A model generated the notes under the pieces. The model had not been told where the DNA came from. It did not search any database and saw nothing but the letters and a program-made list of their open reading frames with translations. The position numbers and the translations under genes are program-made. A stretch of DNA of 64,000 nt from Stromatinia cepivora (taxonomy: Eukaryota; Ascomycota; Leotiomycetes; Helotiales; Sclerotiniaceae): assembly GCA_014898415.1 (NCBI GenBank), contig RCTD01000028.1, forward strand, positions 434,001 to 498,000, given 5' to 3'. The first letter of the stretch is position 1. Each line of letters begins with the position of its first letter. Shown here piece by piece: positions 48,437 through 60,700 of this stretch.

Positions 48437-48918
48437 CTGCCACTACCACTAAAGAGTCTGCTGCTAAGAAACCTGTTGTCCCCGCCGAGCCGCCCTCAGC
48501 CTACTTCACCAACACCACAGCCTACCACGGTAGAAAGGCCAATGTTCCCACTAATAACGCCACCAATACAACCCAGCGAGCTCGTGCTTCTAGGGAGAGA
48601 GCTGAATCTCCCGAGCTAGTTCCTAATCTTAAGAAGCGAGCTGCTTCTCCTGAGGAGCCTGCTGGTGATAGAAAGCGACATGCCGGTGGAAAATTTCGAT
48701 TTTCTTCTGGAAACGAGCCAAGAAAGAACGTCCCTGACGGGAGGGAGGGACGGCTTTGGGTCACTGACATTGAAGCTCCAGCCAAGGTTCCTGCAAAGGC
48801 AGAGGAGAATAAAGTGAAGAAAATGGGGAAGAAGACGGTCGAGAGAATGCCTGCAAATTCGTTGGGTATCAAGGGTCCGCTCCCGAAGACCAATACGCCA
48901 AAGCCTTTCCGTTTTTAA
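48430..48918 (+). CDS. 3' continuation frame of the 45568 gene (162 codons)
   Basis: This frame overlaps the end of the preceding frame by 7 nt (ATGGTAG) and reads to a stop at 48916-48918. It is Ala/Lys/Pro-rich with the tail GREGRLWVTDIEAPAKV and ends NTPKPFRF. It opens upstream of its ATG at about 48394, reading EAGKAARPAKAK before MVAATTT, so both frames are open over 48394-48436. A separate gene starting inside another gene's stop would be odd for a fungus. I read it as the C-terminus of the same protein, displaced by one base. Confidence 0.55.
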   Translation: MVAATTTKESAAKKPVVPAEPPSAYFTNTTAYHGRKANVPTNNATNTTQRARASRERAESPELVPNLKKRAASPEEPAGDRKRHAGGKFRFSSGNEPRKNVPDGREGRLWVTDIEAPAKVPAKAEENKVKKMGKKTVERMPANSLGIKGPLPKTNTPKPFRF

Positions 48919-50162
48919 GGGCTACCTTCATGAAATTTTTGTGGATTGGACGTTGGGTATTGAGAATTTGGTATGCCCTGGATGATTGGTACGCATTTGG
49001 CATGCATTTGGAGTATATTGGGAGGATTTCGGAGTTTATATAAGTATTAGGTTCATGGTTAGATAGGTCATTACTATTATATACGCAATTGAGCGTGGTT
49101 TGTGGTATCTTGAGCGGAAGCGGGTAGGATTTAGGGTATGAAGTTTTTCCTACTGAATAAATTCAACTTTGAGTCGATTCGAGGTAGAAAAGAAAGCAGG
49201 GTAAAAAGGTAGAAGGCGATTACTATAAATGAACAGAACATAAAAACTCTGAGATCATTACTTCATGACTTCATTGATTTTGATCTAAACTTCATCCGTT
49301 TCAATGAATCAACCGTACATGTTGATACCACCCCATGATCAGGACGGGTATCCAAGGTGTTATATCCCACTAGAGATAGTAAGCCTATCATTCTAGGCCT
49401 GGAAATTTCACAGAGAATATATGCAGCTACGAATTGCTACATGAAGCTATTCACATAACTCTGATTTGCTGTAATCCAGGGATATCAGAGCATACATGAA
49501 ACATATTAAGATTTCCTGCCACACAGAAGATGATGTCCTACTACCCCAGAAAATGCAACGATGACACGGTATGAGGATATCAATCGTATCACAGGTCTTG
49601 GTCACGGAACTATACTAATCTCTAGATCTTCGAGATTTCATGCTGCGTTATAATGATGAATGACTTGTGAATTTTTTTAACTTGCGGAAATCTCTCACCT
49701 GAATGAACTTTAACAAGTTACTTCATATCAAGGACGCTGTAAGGACAATTGAGATATAGTATTTGATCTCATCCAATTATTCCCCTGAGTATCTGTCTGA
49801 GCAGGAGTTGAGTAGCTTGAATAGAACGAACTGGATTGTGAAAGATAGTTATTAGGGAACTAAAATATTGAAGTTTTTGCGTTGACTCTTCGACCCGTTC
49901 TCGCAGTAGCACAAGGAATACACGGCCGTATCACGCTTTGAAATGTTCGGCATACCTTCATCTTGCAGCCCAGTTCCAAATTTCATCGCACTTTGGAAAT
50001 GCTGTACTACCTTGTAGCTTTTCCCACTGACCGCCATGGCGGTAAGTTGATTGGAAGTCTTAAATCTGGCAAATGGTTCCATCAAGTTGCAGAGAAAAAT
50101 TCGGTAAGACTATGATATGCGTATTATTCCTGAAGTGTTCTGGTTTTATCGATATTCCTCTG
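48919..50162. other. convergent intergenic region, 1.2 kb
   Basis: Tail-to-tail between the repeat protein (plus) and the J-domain gene (minus). Short open frames only, none convincing. Confidence 0.5.
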
Positions 50163-51192
50163 CTACTTTTTATTCCCTTTCTCTTGTTTTCTCAATGACT
50201 CTGCTGCTTCCCTCTTTTGCTTCTCCTGCTCTTGTTTCCAGATTTTTGTTGTGCTCTCCAGCTCCACTCTCTCCTTCTCGTGCATTTCTCTAGCCTTTTT
50301 CTCCCTTTCCATTTTCTCTCTCTCTTGCCTCTCCTCAGCTTCTCTAGACCATATCTTATATAGGATCCCCATTTTTAGATCATCACCCAGATCCTCAGCA
50401 TCCAGTTCCTTCTCCGCGTCTTTGAATAGACGTTCCAGTTCCTTCAAAAGTGCCCTTCCCAACTCCAATCTCCTCTCCCTCCAATCTTTCTCAATTCGTC
50501 TCTTTTGCCTCTCCCTGTCCTTGCGTTCTTTCTCCTCCTCGCTGCCTTCTACCTTTTTAGATATGGGTGACACTAGCCATGTTCCCCAACTGTTCTCTCG
50601 TGCCTTTTTCCTCGCCTCAAAAGCTTCAATGCTATCCAGACTCTTGATTTCCTGCTGCAGCCATTGAATTTCCGTCTGCAGCTCCAAGATTGATGAGTCA
50701 TAAGATTTTTTCAAGGCCAGCCATTCTGCTTCACGTTCTCGCTTGGACTTTTGAAGTATCGCGATTTGTGCCGTCTCGCTCAGTGACTCTGATTTTCGAG
50801 TGTAAGGTCTTTGTTTGGCTTGAGGGGAGGGGGGCTCTGAAGTTTGATTTTGAGGTGTCTGTTTGGCTTGAGTGGAAGGGCGACTTTGTATTATAGAAAG
50901 GTAAATAAGGTCGTAGGCTCGGCGTTTGCTTTCGTCCCTCAGCGTCTCGTAGGCTTTTCCGAGCTTCAATTTAATCTCAGCTCATACATTTTGACAATCG
51001 ACGACAGAATTAGCCTAGGTCAGAAATCGGACATACCAATTGAAAAGCTTCAGTAGCATCGTGCCTGGGATTCTTATCTGGGTGAAGCTTTAGCGCTCGT
51101 TGTTTATAAGATTTCGTGATCTGATCGAGCGTAGCAGTTTGCACCACTTCCAGAATCATGTAATAATCCTCTGTAACTGGTACCAGCGACAT
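50163..51192 (-). CDS. J-domain (DnaJ/Hsp40) protein with long coiled coil
   Basis: Two exons, 51192-51037 and 50963-50163, separated by a 73-nt intron; 318 residues. The J domain is N-terminal (about 8-73): DYYMILEV, then the HPD triad at residues 37-39 in KLHPDKNP, and after splicing ATEAFQLLGKAYETLRDESKRRAYDLIY (shown in part as FQLLGKAYETLRDESKRRAY). The rest is an extended, highly charged Glu/Lys/Arg coiled coil with repeated KxxRExEExxR patterns. It lacks the Gly/Phe and zinc-finger regions, so it is a class C (type III) J protein that should stimulate an Hsp70. A second possible acceptor (GAG, 6 codons earlier in the intron) would add IKLK and is less likely. Confidence 0.88.
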
Positions 51193-52806
51193 TTCTCAGC
51201 AATGTGTTCACTAAAGTGCTTGTAGTATCCGCTTGGAAGAATCAAACATGACTAATCTTGTTAAGATTATCGTAGAGCCTCATTGCTGTGACTACCTGTT
51301 TGTTGTCCTTTTCAGGTAAGGTCGCACTGCCCTTTCCCTGACTCGAAGAGAAACTTTAAAGTTAATCAGAACGTTCAAAGAGATCCTACACATTCGACAT
51401 CCGATAACAACACTTTGTGACAGTAAATTTGAGCATCTGTACCGAAAGATTCGCTTGCGTACCGAACACAGGCCACGATTTATTGAAGCTTTCGAGGAGC
51501 AAGTGAACTTCATGTGATCGAGTGAGAGCACCACAATACTATTATACCCCATCACTTGATGGTTTGTTGATTCCCGAAGATACATGCTGATACCTTGAAC
51601 TCATATAAAGCCGGTTAACCACTTCTTGTAATCATTTCATGGGAGTGGAAAAAACTTTGGTCGAATATCACGTATGTTACTCCTCAACTTGGTAAGATGT
51701 TCAACGAGTCGATTGGATCCTAGATCTTTAACCGGTTACTATGAATCACCTTGATCCAGAGATAACAATGCAATGCTTATTAGTATAGGTTTAGATCGCA
51801 TTAGGCGTGAAAATGCATTCGAGGGTGATAGAAAAGATAACCCATTAGCAATCACCCGTCTCTGATTGGCGGATATAATTGATTAATCGAGCTCGCGAAT
51901 TGTTAGAATGGTACAATTTGGGTTTAAATTTATCCGCGCCCCGTTCGCATCTTCTATCAACATCAACAACATCAACAACATCAAACGTCGACATCTATCG
52001 ATATATTGATGGAAAGAATAGGTATATCATTTCGAAAATGACTGTACATGTGCGAAAAAACTCGGAAGATTCTGGACTCCATGCGGCACCTTAGCGAGAT
52101 GAGAATGCCATTCCTAGCTCTGCCGGAAGTATCTTGAACTACCGCTATCCGACATTCCTTGCTTGCTCCGACTTGTGACAATACTCCTGGATATCTTCAC
52201 TTCTGCTTTACGTCTAATTTGGCAAGTATCTTGGCACCCCCCCTTCAGTATTCTTGACTCCGAGATGACTTCTACTTTTGCACAATCTCAGGCCGAGATT
52301 CAACGCAGCCACAGAGGCAGCCCTCTGAAATGGAGACTAGTTGTCTCGATACTTTCATCGAAGTCCACTCGAGAAAATGACAAAAATAGCTCCATCACGT
52401 TCTACAAGTGGAAGTGAAGCTCACATTTAAGTCTGAGAGTATCGGTGCATGGAAGACTGCTATAATTTTGTATGAACACTGTGCTGCTTTGTGTCTGTTA
52501 GATAATTTCTGAACAGGCCAACAAACAGTGTGTTTTTGGTACATTCATTTATGTATTCCTTACACTGTCACTGGTACGATATCACGCGATGCAAATACTA
52601 TCCAAGATATCAATATGAATTCAATCCAATTTTAAACTCAGCACCTGCTACCGCCTAATTACTACCCACTACTCTCCAACTTGGATATGATGATTGTCTT
52701 CCACCAGGACAAAGCAACCGAAGCCTTGATGCATAACAGTGCGATACCCATCCTAGCGATTCCTCCACTAACCACCCCTCAGAGTCCCCTCTTCGTTGCG
52801 ATGCTG
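51193..52806. other. intergenic region, 1.6 kb
   Basis: Lies upstream of the J-domain gene and downstream of the secreted-protein gene. It contains a CATCAACAA-type repeat tract at about 51956-51985. No supportable exon. Confidence 0.5.
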
Positions 52807-53159
52807 TTACTGGAGGTAACATGGAGCACGGTCAAGAGACTCCCATACAGAGGCACACTTGTAAGCTCCTCCAGCGGCGCAAGCAGTGCCAGGACCAGTG
52901 GGACTTTTAGCACCATCAGCGCGATGAGCCTGGGCGCAATAGGTGTTGCAATCGAGTTCGCCAATTGAAGAGTCCTGTTCAGTAGGATTAGTTTCCGAGC
53001 TGTTTGAAATGCGTGGATACAAGGCAAAGGCCTAATGGAACTCACTGAATAGACACAGCAGTGATCACCGTTTGAGAACTCGCACTGGCAGTATGAGCAA
53101 GCCTGCACGGAAAGAGCGCTGGCGATGAAGAACAAGGCGATGGCGGTGATGCGGACCAT
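52807..53159 (-). CDS. small secreted cysteine-rich protein, effector-like (93 aa)
   Basis: Two exons, 53159-53046 and 52974-52807, with a 71-nt intron that begins GTGAGT, has a CTAATC branch site and ends CAG. The joined protein is 93 residues. Residues 1-20 (MVRITAIALFFIASALSVQA) form a classical signal peptide, with likely cleavage after VQA. The ~73-residue mature chain has ten cysteines: CSYCQC, HCC, LDC, TYC, TAC, YKC and APC, an even number compatible with five disulphides. Without splicing the frame reads past the intron into unrelated sequence lacking the later cysteines, so the spliced model is preferred. Size, secretion and cysteine richness fit candidate effectors or antimicrobial proteins of plant-associated fungi; this is an inference and no family is recognised. 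Described only; no activity is claimed. Confidence 0.78.
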
Positions 53160-53801
53160 TTTGGCGGTAGATAATTGAGATGGTTGGTGATTTGGGAAGT
53201 GTTGATTATGTTTTGAATGTTGCTGGAGAGCTGATAGAGAATACATCTTCAAGCTGGGAGATATCCATCTTCTTATACCTATTTTCCCGAGTTGGCAATC
53301 TGTTTAAACTTTCTCGCATACTCGCACTCCCATCATTGTCCGGCATGAAGCCGTCAGAGATATGTGTATCTATTACTTCATACAACAAACGTGAAGAATC
53401 AATCTATCCTGTCATCAATGTTCCTGCATATCGCCCGTTATTAGACCGTGCAGGGCCGCCAACTAGGATTCTTCCCCCCTCCGAACTTTTACCTTATTGA
53501 AAGCTTGATGGTATCCTTACCGGGCTTACCCGTACTTTCCCAACCACGCACATGTACGCCCCACCGACAACGACATTCTATCCTGCACCAATCCCATCGC
53601 AAAGTCGAACAAACAGCATTAGAAAACGAACTTAAGACCTAGTGAAGGGGATCAGATACCACATTTGAACCATTAGCCAGCCAGAGCATATCCGATTTGA
53701 ATCCTGAACCTCAGTGGCTTGATTAATTGCCTCAATCGGTCGCAGGTTCCTGAAATCGACTTCAGTTCTAGACCCACAAAACGGTTGGATAGTCCCGAGA
53801 A

Positions 53802-53846
53802 AAGCTTGAAGTAAAGCTTGAAGTAAAGCTTGAAGTAAAGCTTGAA
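53802..53846 (+). repeat. 12-bp AAGCTTGAAGTA tandem repeat
   Basis: Three exact units plus a partial fourth. Each unit holds a HindIII palindrome. A short minus-strand frame reads LLQA repeats through it, but it lacks other support as a gene. Confidence 0.85.
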
Positions 53847-54835
53847 TGATCAGCACACCGTATTCGGGCACATGTCGGGGTACCGCCCACTGCAGATCCT
53901 CTTCTTAAAAGGGTTTAGTGTGAGCTCTTGTAGGTGGGTTTTTGCGGTAGTTCAACGTTTACGGAGTATGTGAACAATGCTTGATCTGGTAGTCTCATAG
54001 AAGGGTTCACTCGCTGACTGAGCGCACTGGCCAACTAAACGGCTTAATTTAATTAGCCAATTTAATTAGATTACCGCCTTAACATATTCAGGGCTCAAGA
54101 GTCTATATTCATTTCGAGAATACCTTGACAATAGAATTAAGCTTTTGTATCGTCTAATTAGGTTTAGATGTCCAGCTGGCCGGTGCGTTCTTGACAGGTG
54201 AACCCTTCTATCTTAACTCCACTTTATGTGGTATGATGTCGTTGGGATTCACACACACCCATACATATAAAGAACTTCGCATAAGCTTCGGCCGTCTGAA
54301 CATGTTGATCTTTATCTGGCTAATCCGGGATCCCAATTCTTTTACCCCTTTATCATCTTTATCATAGATTAAAGTTTGAATATATTATTAGGATCATCAT
54401 CATTGACTTATTATTTTAATAATTTTAGTATATCCTCAAAATCCGTAGTTGTGGAATCAGAAAAAAATGATAAAACTTTATCGGGGATTTAGATTATTCA
54501 AAATAAAAACTGACGAATTGTTGAAAAGCTGAGCATCTTCATTGATACAGTAGGGGATGGATAAAAGTAACCCTACAATTATCGATTTTACTATACACGT
54601 GGTGTGTCTACGGTTTTGATCGACGGGATAATCTCAACAATATGTGTGCAGCAGGGTTCGTATTCTAACTCTAATTCTGAGTTTGGAAAGTTGTATACCA
54701 TTGGAAATGGCGGTGATGTTGGGTGTTGACAACTTAAAATGATGTGTATTGAATTCTTCTAATCGTTCGGTGTTAGCAGTGACGATCTCAAGCTCCAAAG
54801 GTGAAACCTAGTAAGTAACCACTATAATTTTGACT

Positions 54836-54862
54836 TTGTTCACCTTGTTCACCTTGTTCACC
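54836..54862 (+). repeat. 9-bp TTGTTCACC tandem repeat
   Basis: Three exact head-to-tail copies, followed by a related TTGGTCTTG. Non-coding context. Confidence 0.8.
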
Positions 54863-57138
54863 TTGGTCTTGATTACGACGACTCTTCTCGGTCAGTTAAA
54901 TCCATACACAAAGGTTTATTATTGCTTGTATCCATCAAAGATGCCGTGCACAACGAATCCCCAAAAGAACTGGAAGTCATCAGGATTCGACAGCAGTATA
55001 AAGAATGGAGGATAATATTAATCTTGTAATTAAACCCTTCTTGGCTCACCCACCCATTTCCTATGCATACCGAATTCGTACTTGTGTCTGTAGTATCGCG
55101 AGAATTTGAAAACTGATATTGAGTAGCGCTATGCTAGGCGCATCATGCTGATACATTTGGAAGTAATTTCACGACCTAAGGATTTCCACATCATTAATCA
55201 ACCTTAGATATAAGCTGTAGCGCTGCCACGGTGTTAGGTACCGAAAGGTAAGTTAGATCTCGAATTATTGTCTCGAGCCGGAAGCCTACCGCTGTACACA
55301 ACGTGCCAAGCTTCCGCAGAAACACGGAAGTCAAGCCAGAAGTATCGTTTAGGATTAGGTAACCCCAATAGTTAGGTTATAAAATCTGTGGAAAAGTTCA
55401 TGAGACCGGTGGCGAGATGAAACGTGGGCGACGATGTTGATCAACTGGTGATGATTGTCTCCTGGAACCGCTCGCACATTCAAATTCAAGAGAATAAGCG
55501 GCGCGAGTGACAGGAGAATTCCTAAAAATCAATCTTTCGAGGAGTTCACTTCATCACGAGCCCAAGGGCAGCCAGAAGAGAATTGGCATAAGTAGTTCGG
55601 AATAGGAAAGGAGTAGGTAGGGGAGATGCAGGATGGAAATTCTAGCAAAGTAGAACACTGCGCACTAAGTTCACATGAAAGGTATTATGGTCAAAGGCAA
55701 GTGATATTGATGGCATGAGAAAACTTTCTTGACAATGTACGATTATAGTGAAAAGATCGCAAAAGACTCCGAATCCGACCTTATTAGGGGATTCCAACAA
55801 TCTCCAATTGAAGTCGCAAAGCAATGGAAAACTTGTTATTAATTTCGTCTCGTCAAATCGCTGGATAAGACTCTGACTATGGCCAGAGATTCATGAGATG
55901 TGTAAATGGAGGATGATACTGGTATGAGAAGAACGTGGTAATACTGGAGCAAAGAGTAATAAGTTGGAAAGAGGGGATGATTCAACGTCTAATACCAAAA
56001 AAACATGAGCTTCAGCAACAAAATGTTGTAAACTGATACTTCGGTGGGAGAGCACGATATACAAACATTTCAACGAAAAAAAGTAACCGTAAAGTTTCAA
56101 AGATATTCACTTGTCAGAACCAGTACTAACTTTACAACAATATCCCATAAGTCCAATATAGAAGCCTCTGACGCAAACACAGTACTACCTACTATCTCGC
56201 ATATTCCCCACCTCAATCTTGCACAACACGAACCCACGAACCCGCGTACTCAGACATGCAACAATTCAACAACCCCATGACAAAGCCAGCAATTTTCAAC
56301 TCGGGGTAAAACTCAGACGTGCAACAAAAGTATGGAAATAACCGTCTATTCGTTCAAAGGATTGGTTGTGGTATCGTACGATGCCAAAATACCACGTCGT
56401 ACGAGCCCGATGTTGCATGATGTTGGTAAATTGTTGGTGTTCTGTCATCTTCGGGTTTAACCTAAACCGAGGGGTTCTCAAGCGAACCAATACATTTGCT
56501 GGGTGATTGTCAGGCTTATTTCATCCGACAGGATATTGTTGTTCTATATGCTCTAGAACTTTCGCACTCGTTCGCAGTATAAAGAAACTGAGGACACCTT
56601 GTCTGGTATTCTTTTGTAGTTTTTGGCATTGTAAAGTTGTTGATTGTCATTCGCGTATAAGCGATAATATGACATCGGCTTCTGGATTTCCCAAAGCTTA
56701 TAATGTCCACATCGTCTCCTCATTGGTCCCCAGACTTTCTGAGGATCAGTAAGGTTATGGATTTCTTCCCAACTGAAATTGAAATTACAGTGAAGCCTCT
56801 CGGGATATTTCGAAAGTTCGCTGCTGAGGTAAAATGTTCGCCGCAAATTGTATGTGAGGACGTCGCGACAAGAAGCAAATGATTAAAGCTAAACTATCAT
56901 TTTCACGTCCATAAGACTAAGTTTACTCTTATTGAAAGACAGGGAAACTACCTCGTACTCGCATCTTCATGCATATGCACCACAATCATCCTGCCCCAAC
57001 TCATCCCTGCGTCTACTATCTGTATCTACAAACTGACCTCCTACAATTCATACAATTCTCCTTCTAAATTGCACTATCGGTTCATCCCTTCAAACTAACA
57101 TAGACATCTCTCAACAAGATCGTTCCCCTCTTCCTCAT

Positions 57139-57159
57139 CCCAAACCCAAACCCAAACCC
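57139..57159. repeat. CCCAAA tract, G-quadruplex-capable on minus strand
   Basis: Four CCC runs separated by AAA. The complementary strand has four GGG runs with 3-nt loops, which is the minimum for a G-quadruplex. It is not the canonical TTAGGG telomere repeat. Located about 600 bp beyond the AP-2 alpha stop codon. Confidence 0.7.
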
Positions 57160-57758
57160 TTTCCCATCCCCACCCGTCTCATCCCCTTCTAACAACCTAA
57201 CATCCATTCTCCAAAGCGTCCTCGCAAGGCTAATCAACAATTCTTACATTGCCATTTTCCTCCCTGCACAATTCTCTGACCCAATCTGAAAAGGATTAAA
57301 CCCATCTCTCGCACGCGCCATATCTTCCGCCAGGGCCAATGCGAAACCTCAATATGTATGTAGTTTGAAGTCAAATAATGGTAACAGCTCATCACAATGC
57401 CAAACATCACTGAATTGAAAGTTTCCTTCCATAATCATAAGAAGGTTAACCACCAAAGAATAACTCTATTAAGATCATCTGTCGGTGCGCAGCTACCAAA
57501 CTTACTACCTAATATTATTTACTAACCAAAACTCCACCCACAAAGGCCCCCAGGCAACAGAAAAAGGAAGATTGCGCTCAAAATTTTGCCTTTATATGGT
57601 TACCACTATAATTATCACTATCACTATAATTCCAAAAGCCCTTCCTTTCAAAGGCAGATCCATCTTTCAAATCCTTCCTCACATTATTTTCTTTCCTTCT
57701 CACCCATCTCTCATCCTATCTCTCAATCCTTTCTCTGGTTGTGAATTATTCCGTGTGC

Positions 57759-60700
57759 TTACTCAACAAGTATATTACCAAAAGCATCGGAAATTTCTCT
57801 CCGTGAAGGTGGCAATTGCATCTCCGGCTGCGTGGAAACACCGACAGCAAGTCTTTCCTCCATCAGCTTGATTAAAACTGGCGGAACGCTTTCATCCGTT
57901 GCTCTAATGGTGAGACGAATCATCTACGTATCATAATTAGCATTAAAATCCCAAAAAGGTGGATAGGAGTACAAACCTGAGTCCCATAATTCGGCTCCAG
58001 TCTCAGCAAACAACCAAATTTGCCTCCCTCGCCAGTGTGCAACACACTAGCACCAACAAAGTTCTTCTTATTAGGATCTACCCCATCCAGAATACCCCAC
58101 CTAAAGCCATCTATGGTCCTTCGAACAAATCCATCGGTGAATTCACGAATTCCGCCCTTGCCGCCCTTAACGCCAAAGATGCGTTGAGCTTCACGTGGTG
58201 CTCCTCCAATTTGCTTCCAACGTTTGAAGAAATCGTCTGCTGATAATTCTGCTGGGTCCATGAATTTGTGTATGGTGATTGGAAGCTTTAGTGTCAAAGC
58301 TTGGAGAGCTCCAGCCAAGTAACTGATCCTAATCGTTGGACTTTTTTCAAACACTTTTTTCGACTCAAACATTATCATTTGTTGACTTTGCGCACCTTGA
58401 TGAATTGTGCTTTCCGGTAAACCTTTTACTTCCCATGACAAGTTCTCCTTCTCGCTCGGTTCGAGATCGAGTGTTGTGGTGAATGAACTGACAGGAGATG
58501 GGGCTTTGTTGGAGAAGTATAAAATAACGCATGCCATCTGACCACGATATTCAGATCGCACTCCAATTTGGATTTGTCCATCTTCATAAAGTACACCCTC
58601 CGCTTTTAGAAGCAGTTTATTATATCCGAATTCCCAATCTGGTGAAAGATGGGCCGCGCTTGCTAGGTTTGGCGCTTTAAGGGTTTTTGGCTCCGACGGA
58701 CCTTGATCCATGAGGTTTAATCCAGCAAGGTCGTTGCTGGAGCCATTGGTGTGCCCGTTCGTACCATTGGTACCTCCGTTAGCTCCAGTGGCAGTGTCCA
58801 TTGCTCCATTTGTGCTAAAAGTACGCTTTAGACCTGGGTTCTTAGCAACCACAAAATCTCTCTCATTAGCATTGGCATCTTTACCTCCCACAATCCAAGT
58901 CCGCTTATCACTGGTTCCAGCATGCTTTTGATGTAGCCGCGAAAGTAATGCTGATTGACGTTCTGGGAAGGGTGGCATTTCATCGCAGACCGTCCGAAGA
59001 AGATCATCAGTCGGTAGGCTTGCTAATGCTAAATATTCGCAAGCTCTTTGTTGAAGTTCGGAATCCAAGGTATGACTGTATGCTTGAAACACATACATAA
59101 GTCGAGGTTTAATCTCTGGGAAAAGGTTGACAAATTTGATAAAAGATGATAGGATAATGGCTCTTGTACTGGATGAGCAACCTTGCAGTTTGCCCTGTAA
59201 TGCAAGGTACTGCTCGATTGGGCTACAACCTTTATCCTCTGCAATCAAGTGGCCAAATTCGCCAAGTATGTATCCTCCAATTTTCACAAGCGTCTCGTGA
59301 CAGTGATCTGCTTTTACATACTGCAAAATATTCTGCGCTGCATATACTTGAAGCTCTTCGTTATTCGTGACGATTTGAATGACTCGGTGCCAAACCTCGT
59401 CACTAACATGATCTCCGGCCATTGCAATAAGTCGCAATGATATGTCAACATACCACTGAATATCAGTAGCGTATTTCTCGGTCAAAATGGCAATCTTCAA
59501 GACCATTTCTTCTCGAATGGCGAAATCTGCGTTTTGAAGATATTGCAAGAGCTCGCCAACGATGGGTTGTGCGTTGGTTTGATCACACATACTGTATAGT
59601 AAATCCAGACCTTTCCTCCGCACACTAATATCTCTATCTTTCAAGGATCCAATAATAATCGCTTGGTGCTGCTTAATTGGATCCAAGATATCAGCTCTTG
59701 CAGCCAAATGTGTCATGGCTTCCAAGCCAAGATATCGAACATTTGTTTCCCGTGATTGTATGAATTTTCCGAGTCTTGTTGAGATCTGTTTCATCAGATC
59801 CACTTCGGTATCGAGGTGAATGACAAGATTGATGGCCTCAAATAAAACCGCATTTTGTGCGTTGTTTTGCTGAACATTCTTAGGCATATCGGACGCATCG
59901 TCCAGAATTCTTTGTATGGATTTCCGAATCAAGTCTCTCACATGTGTGTCCTCTAGACATTGTTAGCAAAAAACATCACTGCAATAGTAGAACATACCTG
60001 ATGCGGGATAATATTGTAACAATCTTAAAAGTTTCATCTGTAGCCATGGGCATGGCACTTTGTAATAAAGATAGTCCTGGCTGAATTCTTCATCCACGAC
60101 TATTCTCTTGATTCTTGCTGCAGCTTTAACATAACATCCTTTGTATTGCTCAGGATTATCTTGAGCAAGAGCCATAACGAGTGAGGTGACCGAGAGAGCA
60201 ACACCCATATCAACATCGTCCATCAAAGATATAATTCGTTCCGCCCATTGCGGTTGCACTATGTCGGGGTGTTTTCGGTAGAGTCGGAGAAGAGTCAACG
60301 CTGCCTTCTTTTTGACAAACGCTTTGGATGTCCTGCTATAGTATTAGAGATGACACGGAACCGGAAATAAGACGAGCTTTCTCACGGTGATATCAGAAGC
60401 CTATGAACCTCCCCACTCAGCGCCTCTCCCATTTCTCTTCCACCCACATTGGCAATGGCATGCAATGCCAAACAGTTAAATAATTCATTGTGATCCGTCA
60501 AGTCTTTCCTGATGCTGTTCACAACCAAATGGATCAATTCGTGTCCTTCATGAAGGAACAGGGTCATCGCCAGGTATCCAATTTGCTTTTCCGAGTATTT
60601 ATTCGCAGATATAAGATTAACTGCTTCGAGATGGCCAAAGTCGACATTCCACCCAAGGATGTATATGTATAAGAGCTAGAGAAGCGCTCATTAGGGGTGA

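Larger units (their letters stand above)
53160..57758. other. 4.6-kb region without a supportable gene
   Basis: Second-largest gene-free stretch of the window. Short open frames show no recognisable motifs. It contains the AAGCTTGAAGTA and TTGTTCACC tandem repeats and a CCCAAA tract, listed separately. The part next to 57758 is the 3' flank of AP-2 alpha; the part next to 53160 is the promoter of the secreted protein. Confidence 0.5.

Noticed and set aside
57139..57159. Telomere-like CCC repeats
   Set aside because: The unit is CCCAAA, not CCCTAA, and the tract is only four units inside gene-containing DNA. It is not a telomere or interstitial telomeric repeat.
57485..57871. 128-codon plus-strand frame overlapping the AP-2 alpha end
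   Set aside because: It runs antisense over the last AP-2 exon (57759-57923), so it is a shadow of that gene.
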